Assembly: GCF_015694405.1 (NCBI RefSeq)
Contig: NZ_JADQDB010000001.1
Span: forward strand, 310,001-374,000
DNA from: Pelagibacterium limicola
GTDB taxonomy: Bacteria > Pseudomonadota > Alphaproteobacteria > Rhizobiales > Devosiaceae
Direction: 5' to 3'
Length of the DNA: 64,000 nucleotides
Below the pieces are notes generated by a model. The model saw only the letters and a list, made by a program, of their open reading frames with translations, did no database searches and was not told where the DNA came from. This document shows positions 26,381-35,263 of this stretch, one piece after another (position 1 is the stretch's first letter; each line of letters opens with the position of its first letter). Position numbers and translations under genes: made by a program.

Positions 26381-27478
26381 ATGGGTTTCAAATGCGGTAT
26401 TGTCGGCCTGCCCAATGTCGGCAAATCGACGCTCTTTAACGCCCTGACGCAGACAGCGGCCGCGCAAGCGGCGAATTTCCCGTTCTGCACCATCGAACCC
26501 AATGTCGGCGAGGTATCGGTTCCCGACGCCCGGCTCGACAAGCTGGTCGAGATCGGCAAGTCGCAGAGCAGAATCCCTGCCCGACTGTCCTTCGTCGACA
26601 TTGCAGGATTGGTGAAAGGCGCATCCAAGGGCGAAGGGCTGGGCAACCAGTTCCTCGCCAATATCCGCGAATGCGACGCCATCGCCTATGTGCTACGGTG
26701 CTTCGAGAACGACGACATCGTGCATGTTGCGGGCCGGGTCGATCCGATAGCCGATGCCGAAGTGGTCGAAACCGAACTGATGCTCGCCGACCTCGAAAGC
26801 CTCGAAAAGCGCATTCCGGGCCTGGAAAAGAAAATCCGTAGCAACGACAAGGACGCCAAAGTCGCCCTCGAACTCGTCCAGCGCGCCAAGGTACTGCTCG
26901 AAGACGGCAAGCCCGCGCGACATGTCGAGCGGTCGCCAGAAGAGGAAAAACCGTTCAAGGAACTCCAACTCCTGACGGCAAAGCCTGTGCTCTATGTCTG
27001 CAATGTCGACGAGAGCGCCGCCGCAACCGGAAACGAGCACACCAAAAAGGTCGAGGACTACGCCAAGACGCAGGACGCGCGCGTGGTGATCATCTGTGCC
27101 GAGATCGAAGCCGAACTGGCCGGGCTCGATGAATCGGACCGCAAGGATTACCTCGCCTCGCTCGGCCTCGAGGAACCCGGCCTCAACCGCCTGATCCGCG
27201 AGGGCTACAAGCTGTTGCGCCTCCAGACCTATTTCACGGTCGGCCCCAAGGAAGCCCGCGCCTGGACCATTCCCGTGGGCACCAAGGCCCCGCAGGCGGC
27301 CGGCGTCATCCATACCGATTTCGAGCGCGGTTTCATCCGTGCGCAAACCATCGCCTATGACGATTTCATCGCTCTGGGTGGCGAAGTCGCCGCAAAGGAA
27401 GCGGGCAAGGCGCGCGATGAGGGCAAGGAATACGTCGTCAAGGATGGCGACGTGATGCTCTTCAAGTTCAACACCTGA
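26381..27478 (+). CDS. ychF: Redox-regulated ATPase YchF
   Basis: YchF is an Obg-related P-loop protein that prefers ATP and binds ribosomes. The 365-residue length is standard. Visible motifs are the P-loop [15 protein letters not shown] at residues 8-22, the switch region [20 protein letters not shown], a coiled-coil insert, the NVDE guanine-site variant, and a C-terminal TGS-like domain ([39 protein letters not shown]). A GAGGA site precedes ATG 26381. A strong terminator follows. Confidence 0.95.
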   Translation: MGFKCGIVGLPNVGKSTLFNALTQTAAAQAANFPFCTIEPNVGEVSVPDARLDKLVEIGKSQSRIPARLSFVDIAGLVKGASKGEGLGNQFLANIRECDAIAYVLRCFENDDIVHVAGRVDPIADAEVVETELMLADLESLEKRIPGLEKKIRSNDKDAKVALELVQRAKVLLEDGKPARHVERSPEEEKPFKELQLLTAKPVLYVCNVDESAAATGNEHTKKVEDYAKTQDARVVIICAEIEAELAGLDESDRKDYLASLGLEEPGLNRLIREGYKLLRLQTYFTVGPKEARAWTIPVGTKAPQAAGVIHTDFERGFIRAQTIAYDDFIALGGEVAAKEAGKARDEGKEYVVKDGDVMLFKFNT

Positions 27479-27491
27479 AGCCGGACAAGAA

Positions 27492-27522
27492 AAAAGGCGG
27501 AGATCGAAATCTCCGCCTTTTC
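27492..27522. terminator. Bidirectional terminator between ychF and the MFS gene
   Basis: A 12-bp perfect stem AAAGGCGGAGAT/ATCTCCGCCTTT with a CGAA tetraloop, flanked by A-run and T-run, lies between two convergent genes. It should stop transcription from both sides. Confidence 0.92.
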
Positions 27523-27524
27523 GT

Positions 27525-29012
27525 TTATTCCGCCGGCGACGGCTCCGCCGCAAGCACATCGGGATCGCTGGTGCGGCGGATGAAGAATGCCGCCATGACC
27601 GCGAACAGCGAAAGAATCGCGGCGGCAAGGAAGGCCAGTTGCAGCCCGCCGGAAAGCGCCTGAGTCTGGTCGGCGCCCGCCCCCAGAAGTGTCTCGGTCC
27701 GCAACGTCATCAGCGAGACGAACAGGGCAATGCCCGCCGCGCCGGAAACCTGCTGGACGGTCCCCAGCATGGCGCTGCCATGCGAATAAAGCCGCGATGG
27801 CAGAGCCCCAAGGCCGGCGCTGAACAGCGGGGTAAACAGCAGCGCCAGCCCAAGGCTGAGCGCCAGATGCCCCGCCAGCACATAGGGCACCGGTGTGTGG
27901 GGCCCGACCTGGGTCAAAGACCACATCACGAGGCTAACGAGAATTGAGCCGGGAATGACCAGCGGCGCCGGGCCCACCTTGTCGTACCAGCGTCCGACAA
28001 ACGGCGCCATCAGACCCATCAGGAGACCGCCGGGGAACAACAGGAGCCCGGTCTGCAGCGTATCGAGACCCAGGACGTTCTGCGTATAGATCGGCAACAG
28101 GATAATCATGCCAAACAGGGCCATCATGTTGATCGCCATCATCCACAGCGCGATCGAGTAGGTTTTGAACTCGAACGTCCTGAGGTCGAGCAAGGCGCCG
28201 TCCTTGCGTTGCAGGATCACCTGACGCCAGATGAACAGTGCCAGTCCGGCCCCGCCGATAACCAACGGCACCCAGAGCGGCAGGATCAATTCGCCATGCC
28301 CGGCTTCCCCTATGGTCGAAAGACCGTACACCAGCCCACCGAACCCGAGCGCCGAAAGCACCACCGAAAGGATATCGAGCGGTGCATAGCGCGGGGTCGT
28401 GACGTTCTGCATCAGCCGCCAGCCCAGCGCCAGCGCACCGAGCGAGATCGGCAGGATGAGCCAGAACAGCCAGCGCCAGTCGAGATAGTTGAGGATGAGG
28501 CCGGAGATCGTAGGGCCAAGCGCGGGCGCAACCGAGATAACGATGGAGATATTGCCCATCGTGCGCCCTCGTCGCGCGGGCGGCACAAGCGTCATCACCG
28601 TCGTCATCAGGAGCGGCATCATGATCGCCGTACCGGCAGCCTGCACCACGCGCCCGAAAATCAGCATTTCGAGCCCGGGCGCCAGCGCACAGAGGAGCGT
28701 ACCGGCGCTGAACAGCACCATCGCCAGCATGAACAGCGGCCGCGAATTGAAGCGCTGGATCAGAAAGCCCGTGATCGGGATAACGATAGCCATCGTCAAA
28801 AGAAACGCCGTGGTCAGCCACTGCGCGGCACTCGCCGTGACACCGAGCGAATCCATCAGGCGCGGCAATGCCACGCCCATGATGGTCTCGTTGAGAATGA
28901 CAACGAAGGTCGAAACCAGAAGGACGGCGATGACGACCCAGTTGCGGCGCGCCGTGGCTGCATCGATTTCGGTTCCGGCCGGGTCGTGTGAGGCGTGTTG
29001 GGGATCTGACAT
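27525..29012 (-). CDS. DHA2-type MFS multidrug efflux transporter
   Basis: A 495-residue membrane protein with about 14 hydrophobic segments, the hallmark of the DHA2 family of proton-driven drug exporters. Diagnostic blocks are FVVILNETIMGVALPRLMDSLGVTASAAQWLTTAFLL (motif D1 region), a loop resembling motif A (GFLIQRFNSRPLFM), and APALGPTISGLILNYLDWRWLFWL (motif C). The ATG at 29012 has AGAGAGG upstream, so the longer frame to 29084 is rejected. No adaptor-protein gene is adjacent, so it may work alone. Substrate unknown. Confidence 0.9.
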   Translation of the reverse strand: MSDPQHASHDPAGTEIDAATARRNWVVIAVLLVSTFVVILNETIMGVALPRLMDSLGVTASAAQWLTTAFLLTMAIVIPITGFLIQRFNSRPLFMLAMVLFSAGTLLCALAPGLEMLIFGRVVQAAGTAIMMPLLMTTVMTLVPPARRGRTMGNISIVISVAPALGPTISGLILNYLDWRWLFWLILPISLGALALGWRLMQNVTTPRYAPLDILSVVLSALGFGGLVYGLSTIGEAGHGELILPLWVPLVIGGAGLALFIWRQVILQRKDGALLDLRTFEFKTYSIALWMMAINMMALFGMIILLPIYTQNVLGLDTLQTGLLLFPGGLLMGLMAPFVGRWYDKVGPAPLVIPGSILVSLVMWSLTQVGPHTPVPYVLAGHLALSLGLALLFTPLFSAGLGALPSRLYSHGSAMLGTVQQVSGAAGIALFVSLMTLRTETLLGAGADQTQALSGGLQLAFLAAAILSLFAVMAAFFIRRTSDPDVLAAEPSPAE

Positions 29013-29124
29013 AAGGGTCACCTCTCTCACGGCCGGGCTCAAATCATACATCCGCTCTGGCCGAAAGCGAGCGGGGCGTGGCACGTAAGCTCAAACTTGA
29101 ACTGCGTCAACCCGTCGCCCCCGA

Positions 29125-29158
29125 TTTTGTGTCTCGCTCATGCGAGCGTGGCACAAAA
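29125..29158. repeat. Nested inverted repeat in the 29013-29327 gap
   Basis: TTTTGTG (29125-29131) pairs with CACAAAA (29152-29158), enclosing CTCGC/GCGAG. The rest of this 315-base gap between divergent MFS and ABC genes holds no gene I can support, so the element lies in a shared promoter region and could be a regulator site or a hairpin. Confidence 0.45.
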
Positions 29159-29327
29159 GGCACATGGGTGTTCGTACCCTCGTTACGACGTATATGCGTA
29201 GCCGATTGTGACACCGGCACGCGCTTTTTTTTGCGAACAGGGCAACCCTCCTGGTTCCATGCCCGGTTGTGATCGGCGCGAAAATGGCTTAGTCAAATTT
29301 GCCCAACCTTCGAGGGCGATCCAACTC

Positions 29328-30986
29328 ATGGATGTAAATCTCGTTTTCCCGCCCCTGGGCCATATTCTCGGGCGCTATATCACGACGTCCCGCCTGACGC
29401 TGGCCATCGTGATGGTGACAACGCTCGCCGGAGCCGTGACGGCCATCGGCGCACCCTATCTTTTTTCGGTCCTGATCGACCGGATCGATGCAGACGCGGC
29501 GATGAGCGGTCTGGTCTGGGCGTTCGTCGCCTATGCGGGGCTCATGGGCCTTTCCCTCACCCTGCAACGCGCCGCGGCATTCCTTACCTTCATGAGCGCG
29601 GAGAGCTTGAGCTTCATCATCTCCACGTCGTTTTTCGAGCGGCTGATCGAAAAGGATGCGAGCTTTTTCCTCGATCACAATCCTACCGAAATCGAAAGCG
29701 CAAAGGAGAAAGGCGATGGCGCGCTCAACGTCCTGGTTCAGTTCGGGCTGAATGCGTTGCTGCCGGGCGGGGCACAGGTTGCGCTGAGCATTGCCGTGCT
29801 GGGCACGATGTTGAGCCTCGACATCGCCTCGATCGTGCTCGGCTACGGCGCGGTCTATATCACCCTTGTCTATTTCTCCGCGAAAATTACCCGCCGCCAC
29901 CTCGACGCTGCGGTCGAGCAATCCCAGAACAGCGCGAGATTCGTCGGCAACGCCATTGGCGCCATGGACACCCTGCGCCAGTTCAATTCGGAAAACTGGA
30001 TGATCGGCCAGTTCCGGCACCGGCAGGCGCTGGCGCTGGCCGGCTGGAAACGCTACGCGCTCGCCCATACCCGCTTCGCGCTGGCTTTTGGCTTGGCGCT
30101 CGGTGCGCAACTGGCGCTGACATTCTGGTTGCTGGTGCCGCGCGTGGCGGCGGGCGAACTGACCATTGGCGCGCTTGTCCTGTTCAACACCCTGCTTCTC
30201 CAACTCAACGTGCCCTTCCAGATGGTCGGGCAGGCCCTGCAGCAGGCGGCCCAATCCTATTCCCGATTCCTGCCCTTCGCGCGGATGTGGAACGCGCCGG
30301 CTCATGCCGCGCCGGACAATCCGGCACCGCTCGTCCTACAAAATGGCGAGGTGCGTTTCGATGGCGTCGGCTTCAGATACGCCAATGGGCGCGGGGTCGA
30401 GGCAATAAGCTTCACCGCCAGCCGGGGCACCGTGACTTACGTCACGGGCGACACCGGAGCGGGCAAATCGACCCTCTTCAAGCTACTGCTCAAGGCCATT
30501 GCGCCCGAAAGCGGTGCGATCACCATCGACGGGACCGATCTCAACGCGATCTCGCGAAGGGAGTGGTTTCTGGCCGTGGCGGCGGTGCCGCAGGAAATCG
30601 TGTTGCTCAACGATACGATCGCCACCAACATCGCGCTCGGACGCCCCCAGGACGAGGACCGCATGCGCCGCGCCGCCGCCCGCGCGGCAATTCTCGATTT
30701 CATCGACGGACTCGACGATGGGTTCGATACCGTGGTGGGAGAACGCGGCCTCAAGCTTTCCGGAGGGGAGCGCCAACGCATAGCGATCGCCCGGGCTCTT
30801 TACGACGATCCGGCAATCCTCCTGCTGGACGAGGCGAGTTCGGCCCTCGATGAGGAGACCGAAAAAGACATCATGGGCGGCCTGCGCGCGATCTGTGGCC
30901 AGATCACCATCATCGCCATCACCCATCGGCTCTCGGTCATCGGACCGGATGACAATGTCGTCCGGATCGAACCCGGCGCCGGATAA
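29328..30986 (+). CDS. ABC exporter half-transporter (membrane domain plus ATPase)
   Basis: A 552-residue half-transporter. Residues 1-320 form six membrane helices of the exporter type I fold. The C-terminal ATPase has Walker A GDTGAGKST, a Q-loop in VPQEIVLLNDT, signature LSGGERQR, Walker B ILLLDEASSALDEE and switch His in ITHRLS. The ATG at 29328 has GAGGGCGA upstream; the frame start at 29208 would add unrelated residues. No partner ABC gene is adjacent, so a homodimer is likely. The substrate is not apparent. Confidence 0.88.
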   Translation: MDVNLVFPPLGHILGRYITTSRLTLAIVMVTTLAGAVTAIGAPYLFSVLIDRIDADAAMSGLVWAFVAYAGLMGLSLTLQRAAAFLTFMSAESLSFIISTSFFERLIEKDASFFLDHNPTEIESAKEKGDGALNVLVQFGLNALLPGGAQVALSIAVLGTMLSLDIASIVLGYGAVYITLVYFSAKITRRHLDAAVEQSQNSARFVGNAIGAMDTLRQFNSENWMIGQFRHRQALALAGWKRYALAHTRFALAFGLALGAQLALTFWLLVPRVAAGELTIGALVLFNTLLLQLNVPFQMVGQALQQAAQSYSRFLPFARMWNAPAHAAPDNPAPLVLQNGEVRFDGVGFRYANGRGVEAISFTASRGTVTYVTGDTGAGKSTLFKLLLKAIAPESGAITIDGTDLNAISRREWFLAVAAVPQEIVLLNDTIATNIALGRPQDEDRMRRAAARAAILDFIDGLDDGFDTVVGERGLKLSGGERQRIAIARALYDDPAILLLDEASSALDEETEKDIMGGLRAICGQITIIAITHRLSVIGPDDNVVRIEPGAG

Positions 30987-31057
30987 AGCCAGGTCAAAAC
31001 CGGGTTGCCAGCCCTTGCGCGTTGAGGCACATTCAAGTTGACGTTAAGGACAATAGA

Positions 31058-31555
31058 ATGCCCAATCCGATAACAGAGAACCGGCGGCACTTCGAGGACC
31101 TGACGGTCGGCGAAGCCTTCGCGCTCGGACCGGTTAAGGTCAGCAAAACCGACATCGTCGCTTTCGCATCCGAGTTCGATCCTTTCCCGTTTCACCTCGA
31201 TGAAAAAGCAGCGAAGAAAAGCCTGCTCGGCGGGCTGGCCGCGAGCGGCTGGCAGACGGGGGCACTGTCGCTCAAGATGCTCGTCGACGCCCTGCTCTCG
31301 AAAATCGCCTCGATGGGCGGACTGGGCTTCACCGATCTCAAGTGGAAGCGCCCCCTGATGAAGGGCGACACGCTTTCGGGCACCGCGACCATCACCTCGT
31401 TGAGACGATCGAAAAGCCATGCCGACATGGGCATCCTCACCATCGCCTTCGACATGCGCAACCAGAAGGGCGAGCAGGTGATGACGCTCAACCTCGCCAA
31501 TCTCGTGGAAGTGCGCGACCCCTCCGCACCCCTCGACGCGGAGGCCCCGCAATGA
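31058..31555 (+). CDS. MaoC-like dehydratase domain protein, first of a pair
   Basis: A 165-residue hotdog-fold protein of the MaoC/R-specific enoyl-CoA hydratase family. It has FEDLTVGEAFALGPVKVSKTDIVAFASEFDPFPFHLDE, covering the Asp/His catalytic region, then LLGGLAASGWQTGALSL, and LKWKRPLMKGDTLSG. The ATG at 31058 has AAGGA seven bases upstream. It overlaps the next gene by 4 bases, and the two probably act together, perhaps as a heterodimer in hydration of an acyl-CoA. The true substrate is unknown. Confidence 0.88.
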   Translation: MPNPITENRRHFEDLTVGEAFALGPVKVSKTDIVAFASEFDPFPFHLDEKAAKKSLLGGLAASGWQTGALSLKMLVDALLSKIASMGGLGFTDLKWKRPLMKGDTLSGTATITSLRRSKSHADMGILTIAFDMRNQKGEQVMTLNLANLVEVRDPSAPLDAEAPQ

Positions 31556-32103
31556 CGCGCTGGTTCGAGGAAATCATTGTCGATCAACCCTTTCCGCTGG
31601 GCAGCCACACCTTTACCCAGGAGGAAATCATCCGCTTCGGCAAACGCTACGACCCGCAATATTTCCACGTCGACCCAGAGGCGGCCAGGCACTCCCATTT
31701 CGGCGGATTGGTCGCTTCGGGCTGGCACACGGTGAGCGTGGGGCACCGCAAGATGGTGGACCGATTGTCCGAGGAAGAGGACGTGGTGCGCGCCGAAGGG
31801 GGAACGCCCGGCGTTTCCGGCCCCTCCCCCGGCGTCAACCGCATGGACTTTCACGCGCCGGTAAGACCCGGCGACACCGTACGCTATACGCTTACCGTTA
31901 CCGGCAAGCGCGTCTCGAACTCGCTGCCGGGCTGGGGCTTGCTGTTCAACTTGATCGAGGCCCACAACCATCGCGACGAACTGGTCTACAGTGCCGACCT
32001 CGTGGGCTTTTCCAAGCTCCGCGACTACAGGATGCCGATGCGCCTGAAAATGCTGATGGCGCTCAGCCGCGTGCGTGTGGTCGGCAGGCTGCTGGGCAGG
32101 TAA
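31552..32103 (+). CDS. MaoC-like dehydratase domain protein, second of a pair
   Basis: A 183-residue paralogue-type partner of the preceding gene: TFTQEEIIRFGKRYDPQYFHVDPEAARHSHFGGLVASGWHTVSVGHR carries the same Asp and His motif. GVNRMDFHAPVRPGDTVRYTLTVTGKR follows. The C-terminus is basic (MPMRLKMLMALSRVRVVGR). It begins in the ATGA overlap with the upstream gene, so translation is coupled. Both are followed by a secreted DUF4424 protein gene after a 69-base gap. Confidence 0.88.
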   Translation: MTRWFEEIIVDQPFPLGSHTFTQEEIIRFGKRYDPQYFHVDPEAARHSHFGGLVASGWHTVSVGHRKMVDRLSEEEDVVRAEGGTPGVSGPSPGVNRMDFHAPVRPGDTVRYTLTVTGKRVSNSLPGWGLLFNLIEAHNHRDELVYSADLVGFSKLRDYRMPMRLKMLMALSRVRVVGRLLGR

Positions 32104-32172
32104 ACCACGCCCTGGCCGCCGCTTTGCAACCGGCCTGCTTTGGAGCAGAATAAGCGCGTTTGGAGGGTCGTC

Positions 32173-33138
32173 ATGAAATATGCCCGGTCCATGTCGCTTC
32201 TGCTGGCGGGATTGCTCGTCTCGTCGCAGGCCCATGCCAATGGCTCCGTCGCCAGCTTTGCGGGCGGCGTAGAGTTCAGGCAGAGTACGGATATCGCCAT
32301 CGCGCGCCAAGACCTCTACCTCAGTCCCGGCGAGGTGCGGGTCGACTATGTGTTCGTCTCGCGCGCGGAGGACGAACAGACCGTCACGATCGGCTTCCCG
32401 CTGCCGCGCATACCAGCGACGCCGGCTGTTCCCGATGCGGCGCAACTCGTCGAGGGAAGTGGCGGCGACCTCCGCAATTATGTCGGCTTCGGCGTTGCGG
32501 TGAACGGGCGCCCGCTCATCCCGGTGCTGCACGAATTCGCCTGGCTGGACGAAAAGAACGTGACCGCAGAAATCGAGGCGGCGGGCCTGCCTCTGCTGGT
32601 GGGTGTCGAGCATTGGGAGGCAACGCAGGCGCTCGATCCCGAAACGACCGAGGCCCTTGCCGCATCGAGATTGCTGTGGGTCTACGACTCGGGCGAACGG
32701 GAGCCGGCCTGGGATTACCAGGCAGTCTATGAATGGCAGCAGACCTTCCCGCCGGGTGAAACGGCGGTCTCCATTCACTACCGGCCGCTCCTTGGCTGGC
32801 GGGCCGACTATGGCAAATCGTTCTATCTTGAGGGCGAATACGCCAAGAGCGCCTGCGTCGACGATCGGTTGCGGAACGAGATCGAAGCCGACGGCGACTA
32901 CAGCGAGGTTGCCGAACTCGACTATATCGCGACCACGGCCAGGAACTGGGCCGGACCGATCGGCGAGTTCAACCTGACTGTCGGCACGACCACGCCCCGT
33001 GAATGGATGCCGGCCGCGATCCACGTTGCCGTGTGCCCGGCCGATGCATCAACGGACGAGCAGGGCTATCGGCATTGGAGCGCAACCGATTTCGTCCCCG
33101 AAAAGGATATCCGGGTTTTCTTTTATTTCGGCCACTGA
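32173..33138 (+). CDS. DUF4424 family secreted protein
   Basis: A 321-residue exported protein. A signal peptide (SMSLLLAGLLVSSQAHA) is followed by NGSVASFAGGVEFRQSTDIAIARQDLYLSPGEVRVDYVF, the conserved N-terminal block of DUF4424. The family is common in Proteobacteria and has no established function. The ATG at 32173 has TGGAGGG five bases upstream, which rejects the start at 32140. There is one Cys pair late in the protein that could form a disulfide. It is probably periplasmic. Confidence 0.85.
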   Translation: MKYARSMSLLLAGLLVSSQAHANGSVASFAGGVEFRQSTDIAIARQDLYLSPGEVRVDYVFVSRAEDEQTVTIGFPLPRIPATPAVPDAAQLVEGSGGDLRNYVGFGVAVNGRPLIPVLHEFAWLDEKNVTAEIEAAGLPLLVGVEHWEATQALDPETTEALAASRLLWVYDSGEREPAWDYQAVYEWQQTFPPGETAVSIHYRPLLGWRADYGKSFYLEGEYAKSACVDDRLRNEIEADGDYSEVAELDYIATTARNWAGPIGEFNLTVGTTTPREWMPAAIHVAVCPADASTDEQGYRHWSATDFVPEKDIRVFFYFGH

Positions 33139-33189
33139 AAACCGGTGCAGCGCACCCAAGTTGACAGGACGATATTCCTGTGCTTTTAT

Positions 33190-33450
33190 GCCGACGTTCA
33201 ACTCCATATGAGGTCCCGACTCCGATGATCTGATACCGAAACGCGACAGCGCAAGGGCACCGGCACGGCATACGCCGTGGTGGGCATGTGCAATGGCGTG
33301 AAGGGTATTGGATCGGTTGCGAGTCCCTGATGGAGTGCCGGGTTTCCTCTAAAACCCGGATTTGGCTGCAAGCCTCCTGGGCTTGAGGCGCAAACTCCCA
33401 AATGACTTCAGGTTCAATTCGCTGATTTTCCAAGGATAATCGGCGGCCTC
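33190..33450 (+). other. Hairpin-rich non-coding stretch, candidate structured RNA
   Basis: No gene is supported between 33139 and 33683. Visible stems: CACGGC/GCCGTG (33264-33279); an outer GGAGT/ACTCC pair (33333-33337 with 33394-33398) enclosing CCGGGTTT/AAACCCGG (33338-33359) and CAAGCC/GGCTTG (33369-33385), which together make a three-way junction; and GCTGATT/AATCGGC (around 33421-33445). The remainder to 33683 is pyrimidine-rich with no clear signal. SRP, RNase P and tmRNA signatures were not seen. The strand is a guess. Confidence 0.4.
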
Positions 33451-33683
33451 TTCTGCTCCCCCCTGCCCCTTCCGGCGCTGCCCCTGCATCCAGGGTCCAG
33501 TTCGCCCTTTGCGCTGCGCGCCGTCCTTCCCTCATTCAATCGTCCGCCAGCTCCTCCTGCCTTTCAACGCAGGCGAAGAATGACTGGCCAGTCAATCCGT
33601 TACCTCTCGCCTTCGCGCCCCGCGCGGCGGAACGGCGAAGCTATGCACGATAGGACGAAATACCTATCGATAAAGGAGGACCC

Positions 33684-33863
33684 ATGAAAGGCAAGATGTA
33701 CCGTCTCACAGGCACCGGGCTGTTCGGGAAAAAATCGGCGGGCCGGTTCGGCAGCAACGATATCCCGCCCCCCAAACGCGGCGGCAAGCTCCCGAGCGTG
33801 CCCAAGGCAAAGGTCCCCGCAGGGTCAGGTATCGAACGCCTGCCCAAGCCTTCAAAACCCTGA
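33684..33863 (+). CDS. Small basic protein, 59 residues
   Basis: A near-perfect ribosome site AAGGAGGA (33673-33680) sits 3 bases before the ATG at 33684. The product is rich in Lys, Gly and Pro: it starts MKGKMYRLTGTGLFGKKSAGRFG, continues with IPPPKRGGKLPSVPKAKVPAG and ends with RLPKPSKP. It has no hydrophobic segment and no Cys, and looks intrinsically disordered. No family recognised. The unusually strong ribosome site and the clean codon pattern make it a likely real gene despite its size. Confidence 0.6.
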   Translation: MKGKMYRLTGTGLFGKKSAGRFGSNDIPPPKRGGKLPSVPKAKVPAGSGIERLPKPSKP

Positions 33864-33904
33864 ATATCCGCCGGCGCGGTGGCATTCCCCGCTCCGTGCC
33901 GGCT

Positions 33905-34312
33905 TTATTCGGCAGCGACGCCGCGCTTTTCCCAGACCTTGCCGATGCGCGGCATGTTGACCTCGATCCAGTCCGCCAGTCCCCGAACCTGCTCAGCCAC
34001 CTCCTGCCCCATGGGGGTGAGACTGTATTCCACATGCGGCGGCACGACGGGATGGGATACCCGCAGAACAAACCCGTCATCCTCGAGCCATTGCAGCGTC
34101 TGGGCCAGCATCCGCTCGCTGACCCCGCCGATTTTCCGGCGCAACGCGCTGAACCGGTGGGTGCCAGTCAGAAGGGCGATGAGCACAAGCACACCCCAGC
34201 GGCTGGTGACGTGCTTGAGCACTTCGCGCGAGGGGCAAGCCTCGGCAAAGAGGTGCCCGCGCTCCAATGCCTCGGACAGCGGAAGCGGGGTGTCGCGTTC
34301 GTTTGCGGCCAT
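33905..34312 (-). CDS. HxlR-family regulator, QorR/YodB-like
   Basis: A 135-residue winged-helix repressor. The conserved Cys early in the protein (EACPSREVLKHVTSRWGVLVLIALLTG) matches the redox-sensing Cys of the QorR/YodB/HypR group. HRFSALRRKIGGVSERMLAQTLQWLEDDGFVLR is the recognition helix region and VPPHVEYSLTPMGQEV the wing. It is divergent from a qorB-like quinone reductase gene, the arrangement seen for ytfH/ytfG and qorR/qorB. An inverted repeat at 34335 lies between them. I infer repression of both genes, relieved by thiol-oxidising agents or quinones. Confidence 0.87.
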   Translation of the reverse strand: MAANERDTPLPLSEALERGHLFAEACPSREVLKHVTSRWGVLVLIALLTGTHRFSALRRKIGGVSERMLAQTLQWLEDDGFVLRVSHPVVPPHVEYSLTPMGQEVAEQVRGLADWIEVNMPRIGKVWEKRGVAAE

Positions 34313-34334
34313 TTTGCACTTACCTTTATGTGCG

Positions 34335-34349
34335 TACTTACGAAAAGTA
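34335..34349. promoter_or_regulatory. Putative operator of the HxlR-type regulator
   Basis: TACTT-ACGAA-AAGTA is a perfect 5-bp inverted repeat with a 5-base spacer in the 87-base gap between the divergent regulator and qorB-like genes. HxlR regulators bind such TAC/GTA-ended repeats. A second weaker repeat, GCAC...GTGC, lies around 34316-34333. Confidence 0.55.
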
Positions 34350-34399
34350 ATTGGCGACTGTATACCGGGTTTGAACAGCGACAACAAGGAGTACAGTTC

Positions 34400-35245
34400 A
34401 TGATCGCAGTCACCGGTGCAACAGGTCAGCTCGGCCGTCTCGTTATCGAAGCGCTCAAGAAGAAGGGCGTGCTGCCCGTCGCCCTCGTGCGCGATCCCGC
34501 CAAGGCCGCCGATCTCGGCGTCGAAACCCGCCTCTTCGATTACGACAAACCCGAAACCCTCGCCCCTGCTTTTGAAGGGGTCGATAGGCTTCTTCTGATT
34601 TCAGCCAGCGAAGTCGGCAAGCGCGTGGCCCAGCATATCGCCGTCATCGAGGCCGCCAGGGCCGCTGGAGTCAGGTTCATCGCCTACACCAGCCTTCTGC
34701 GCGCCGACACCTCGGAAATCCCCCTTGCCGGCGAACATCGTCCCACCGAAGAAGCCATCAAGGCTTCGGGCCTTCCCTACGCCTTCCTGCGCAACGGCTG
34801 GTACACGGAGAACTATACCGGCGCCATCGGCGGCGCACTGGCGGGCGGCGCGGTGATCGGCTCGGCAGGTGAAGGCCAGCTCAGCCTGGCGACCCGCGCC
34901 GACTATGCGGAAGCCGCGGCGGCCGTCATTGCCGGCGAAGGCCATGAAGGCAAGATTTATGAGCTGGGCGGCGACGATGCGGTAACGCTGGGCGATCTCG
35001 CCGGGGAAATTTCGCGCCAGACGGGCAAGTCCATTCCCTACAACAATCTCCCTGTCGCCGATTACGCAGCCATTCTCCAGCAGTTCGGTCTGCCTGAGGC
35101 CTATGCCACGATGATTGCGGCTTCGGATGATGCCGCGTCGCGTGGTGCGCTTTTTGAGGACAGCAAGACGCTCAGCCGCCTGATCGGCCGTCCCACCACG
35201 CCGCTCTCCAAGGCCGTCGCCGACGCGCTTTCCGCGCTGAACTAG
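34400..35245 (+). CDS. NAD(P)H:quinone oxidoreductase, QorB/YtfG-like SDR
   Basis: A 281-residue atypical SDR of the NmrA/QorB type. The N-terminal cofactor motif is [15 protein letters not shown], followed by ALVRDPAKAADLG and the FIAYTSLLRAD block. FLRNGWYTENYTGAI and YELGGDDAVTLGDLAGEIS are typical of YtfG. Such enzymes reduce quinones with NADPH and protect against quinone stress. The ATG at 34400 has AAGGAG eight bases upstream. It is divergent from its likely regulator and is followed by a small secreted protein gene 18 bases on, probably in one operon. Confidence 0.88.
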   Translation: MIAVTGATGQLGRLVIEALKKKGVLPVALVRDPAKAADLGVETRLFDYDKPETLAPAFEGVDRLLLISASEVGKRVAQHIAVIEAARAAGVRFIAYTSLLRADTSEIPLAGEHRPTEEAIKASGLPYAFLRNGWYTENYTGAIGGALAGGAVIGSAGEGQLSLATRADYAEAAAAVIAGEGHEGKIYELGGDDAVTLGDLAGEISRQTGKSIPYNNLPVADYAAILQQFGLPEAYATMIAASDDAASRGALFEDSKTLSRLIGRPTTPLSKAVADALSALN

Positions 35246-35263
35246 AACCGGAGGGATAACGAC

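Noticed and set aside
31192-33024. Minus-strand open frame of 610 codons opposite the MaoC and DUF4424 genes
   Set aside because: Product is low in hydrophobic core pattern and mirrors the codon structure of the real genes on the plus strand.
33139-33683. SRP RNA, RNase P RNA or tmRNA in the hairpin-rich gap
   Set aside because: None of their diagnostic sequences could be found on either strand, so only an unnamed structured region is reported.
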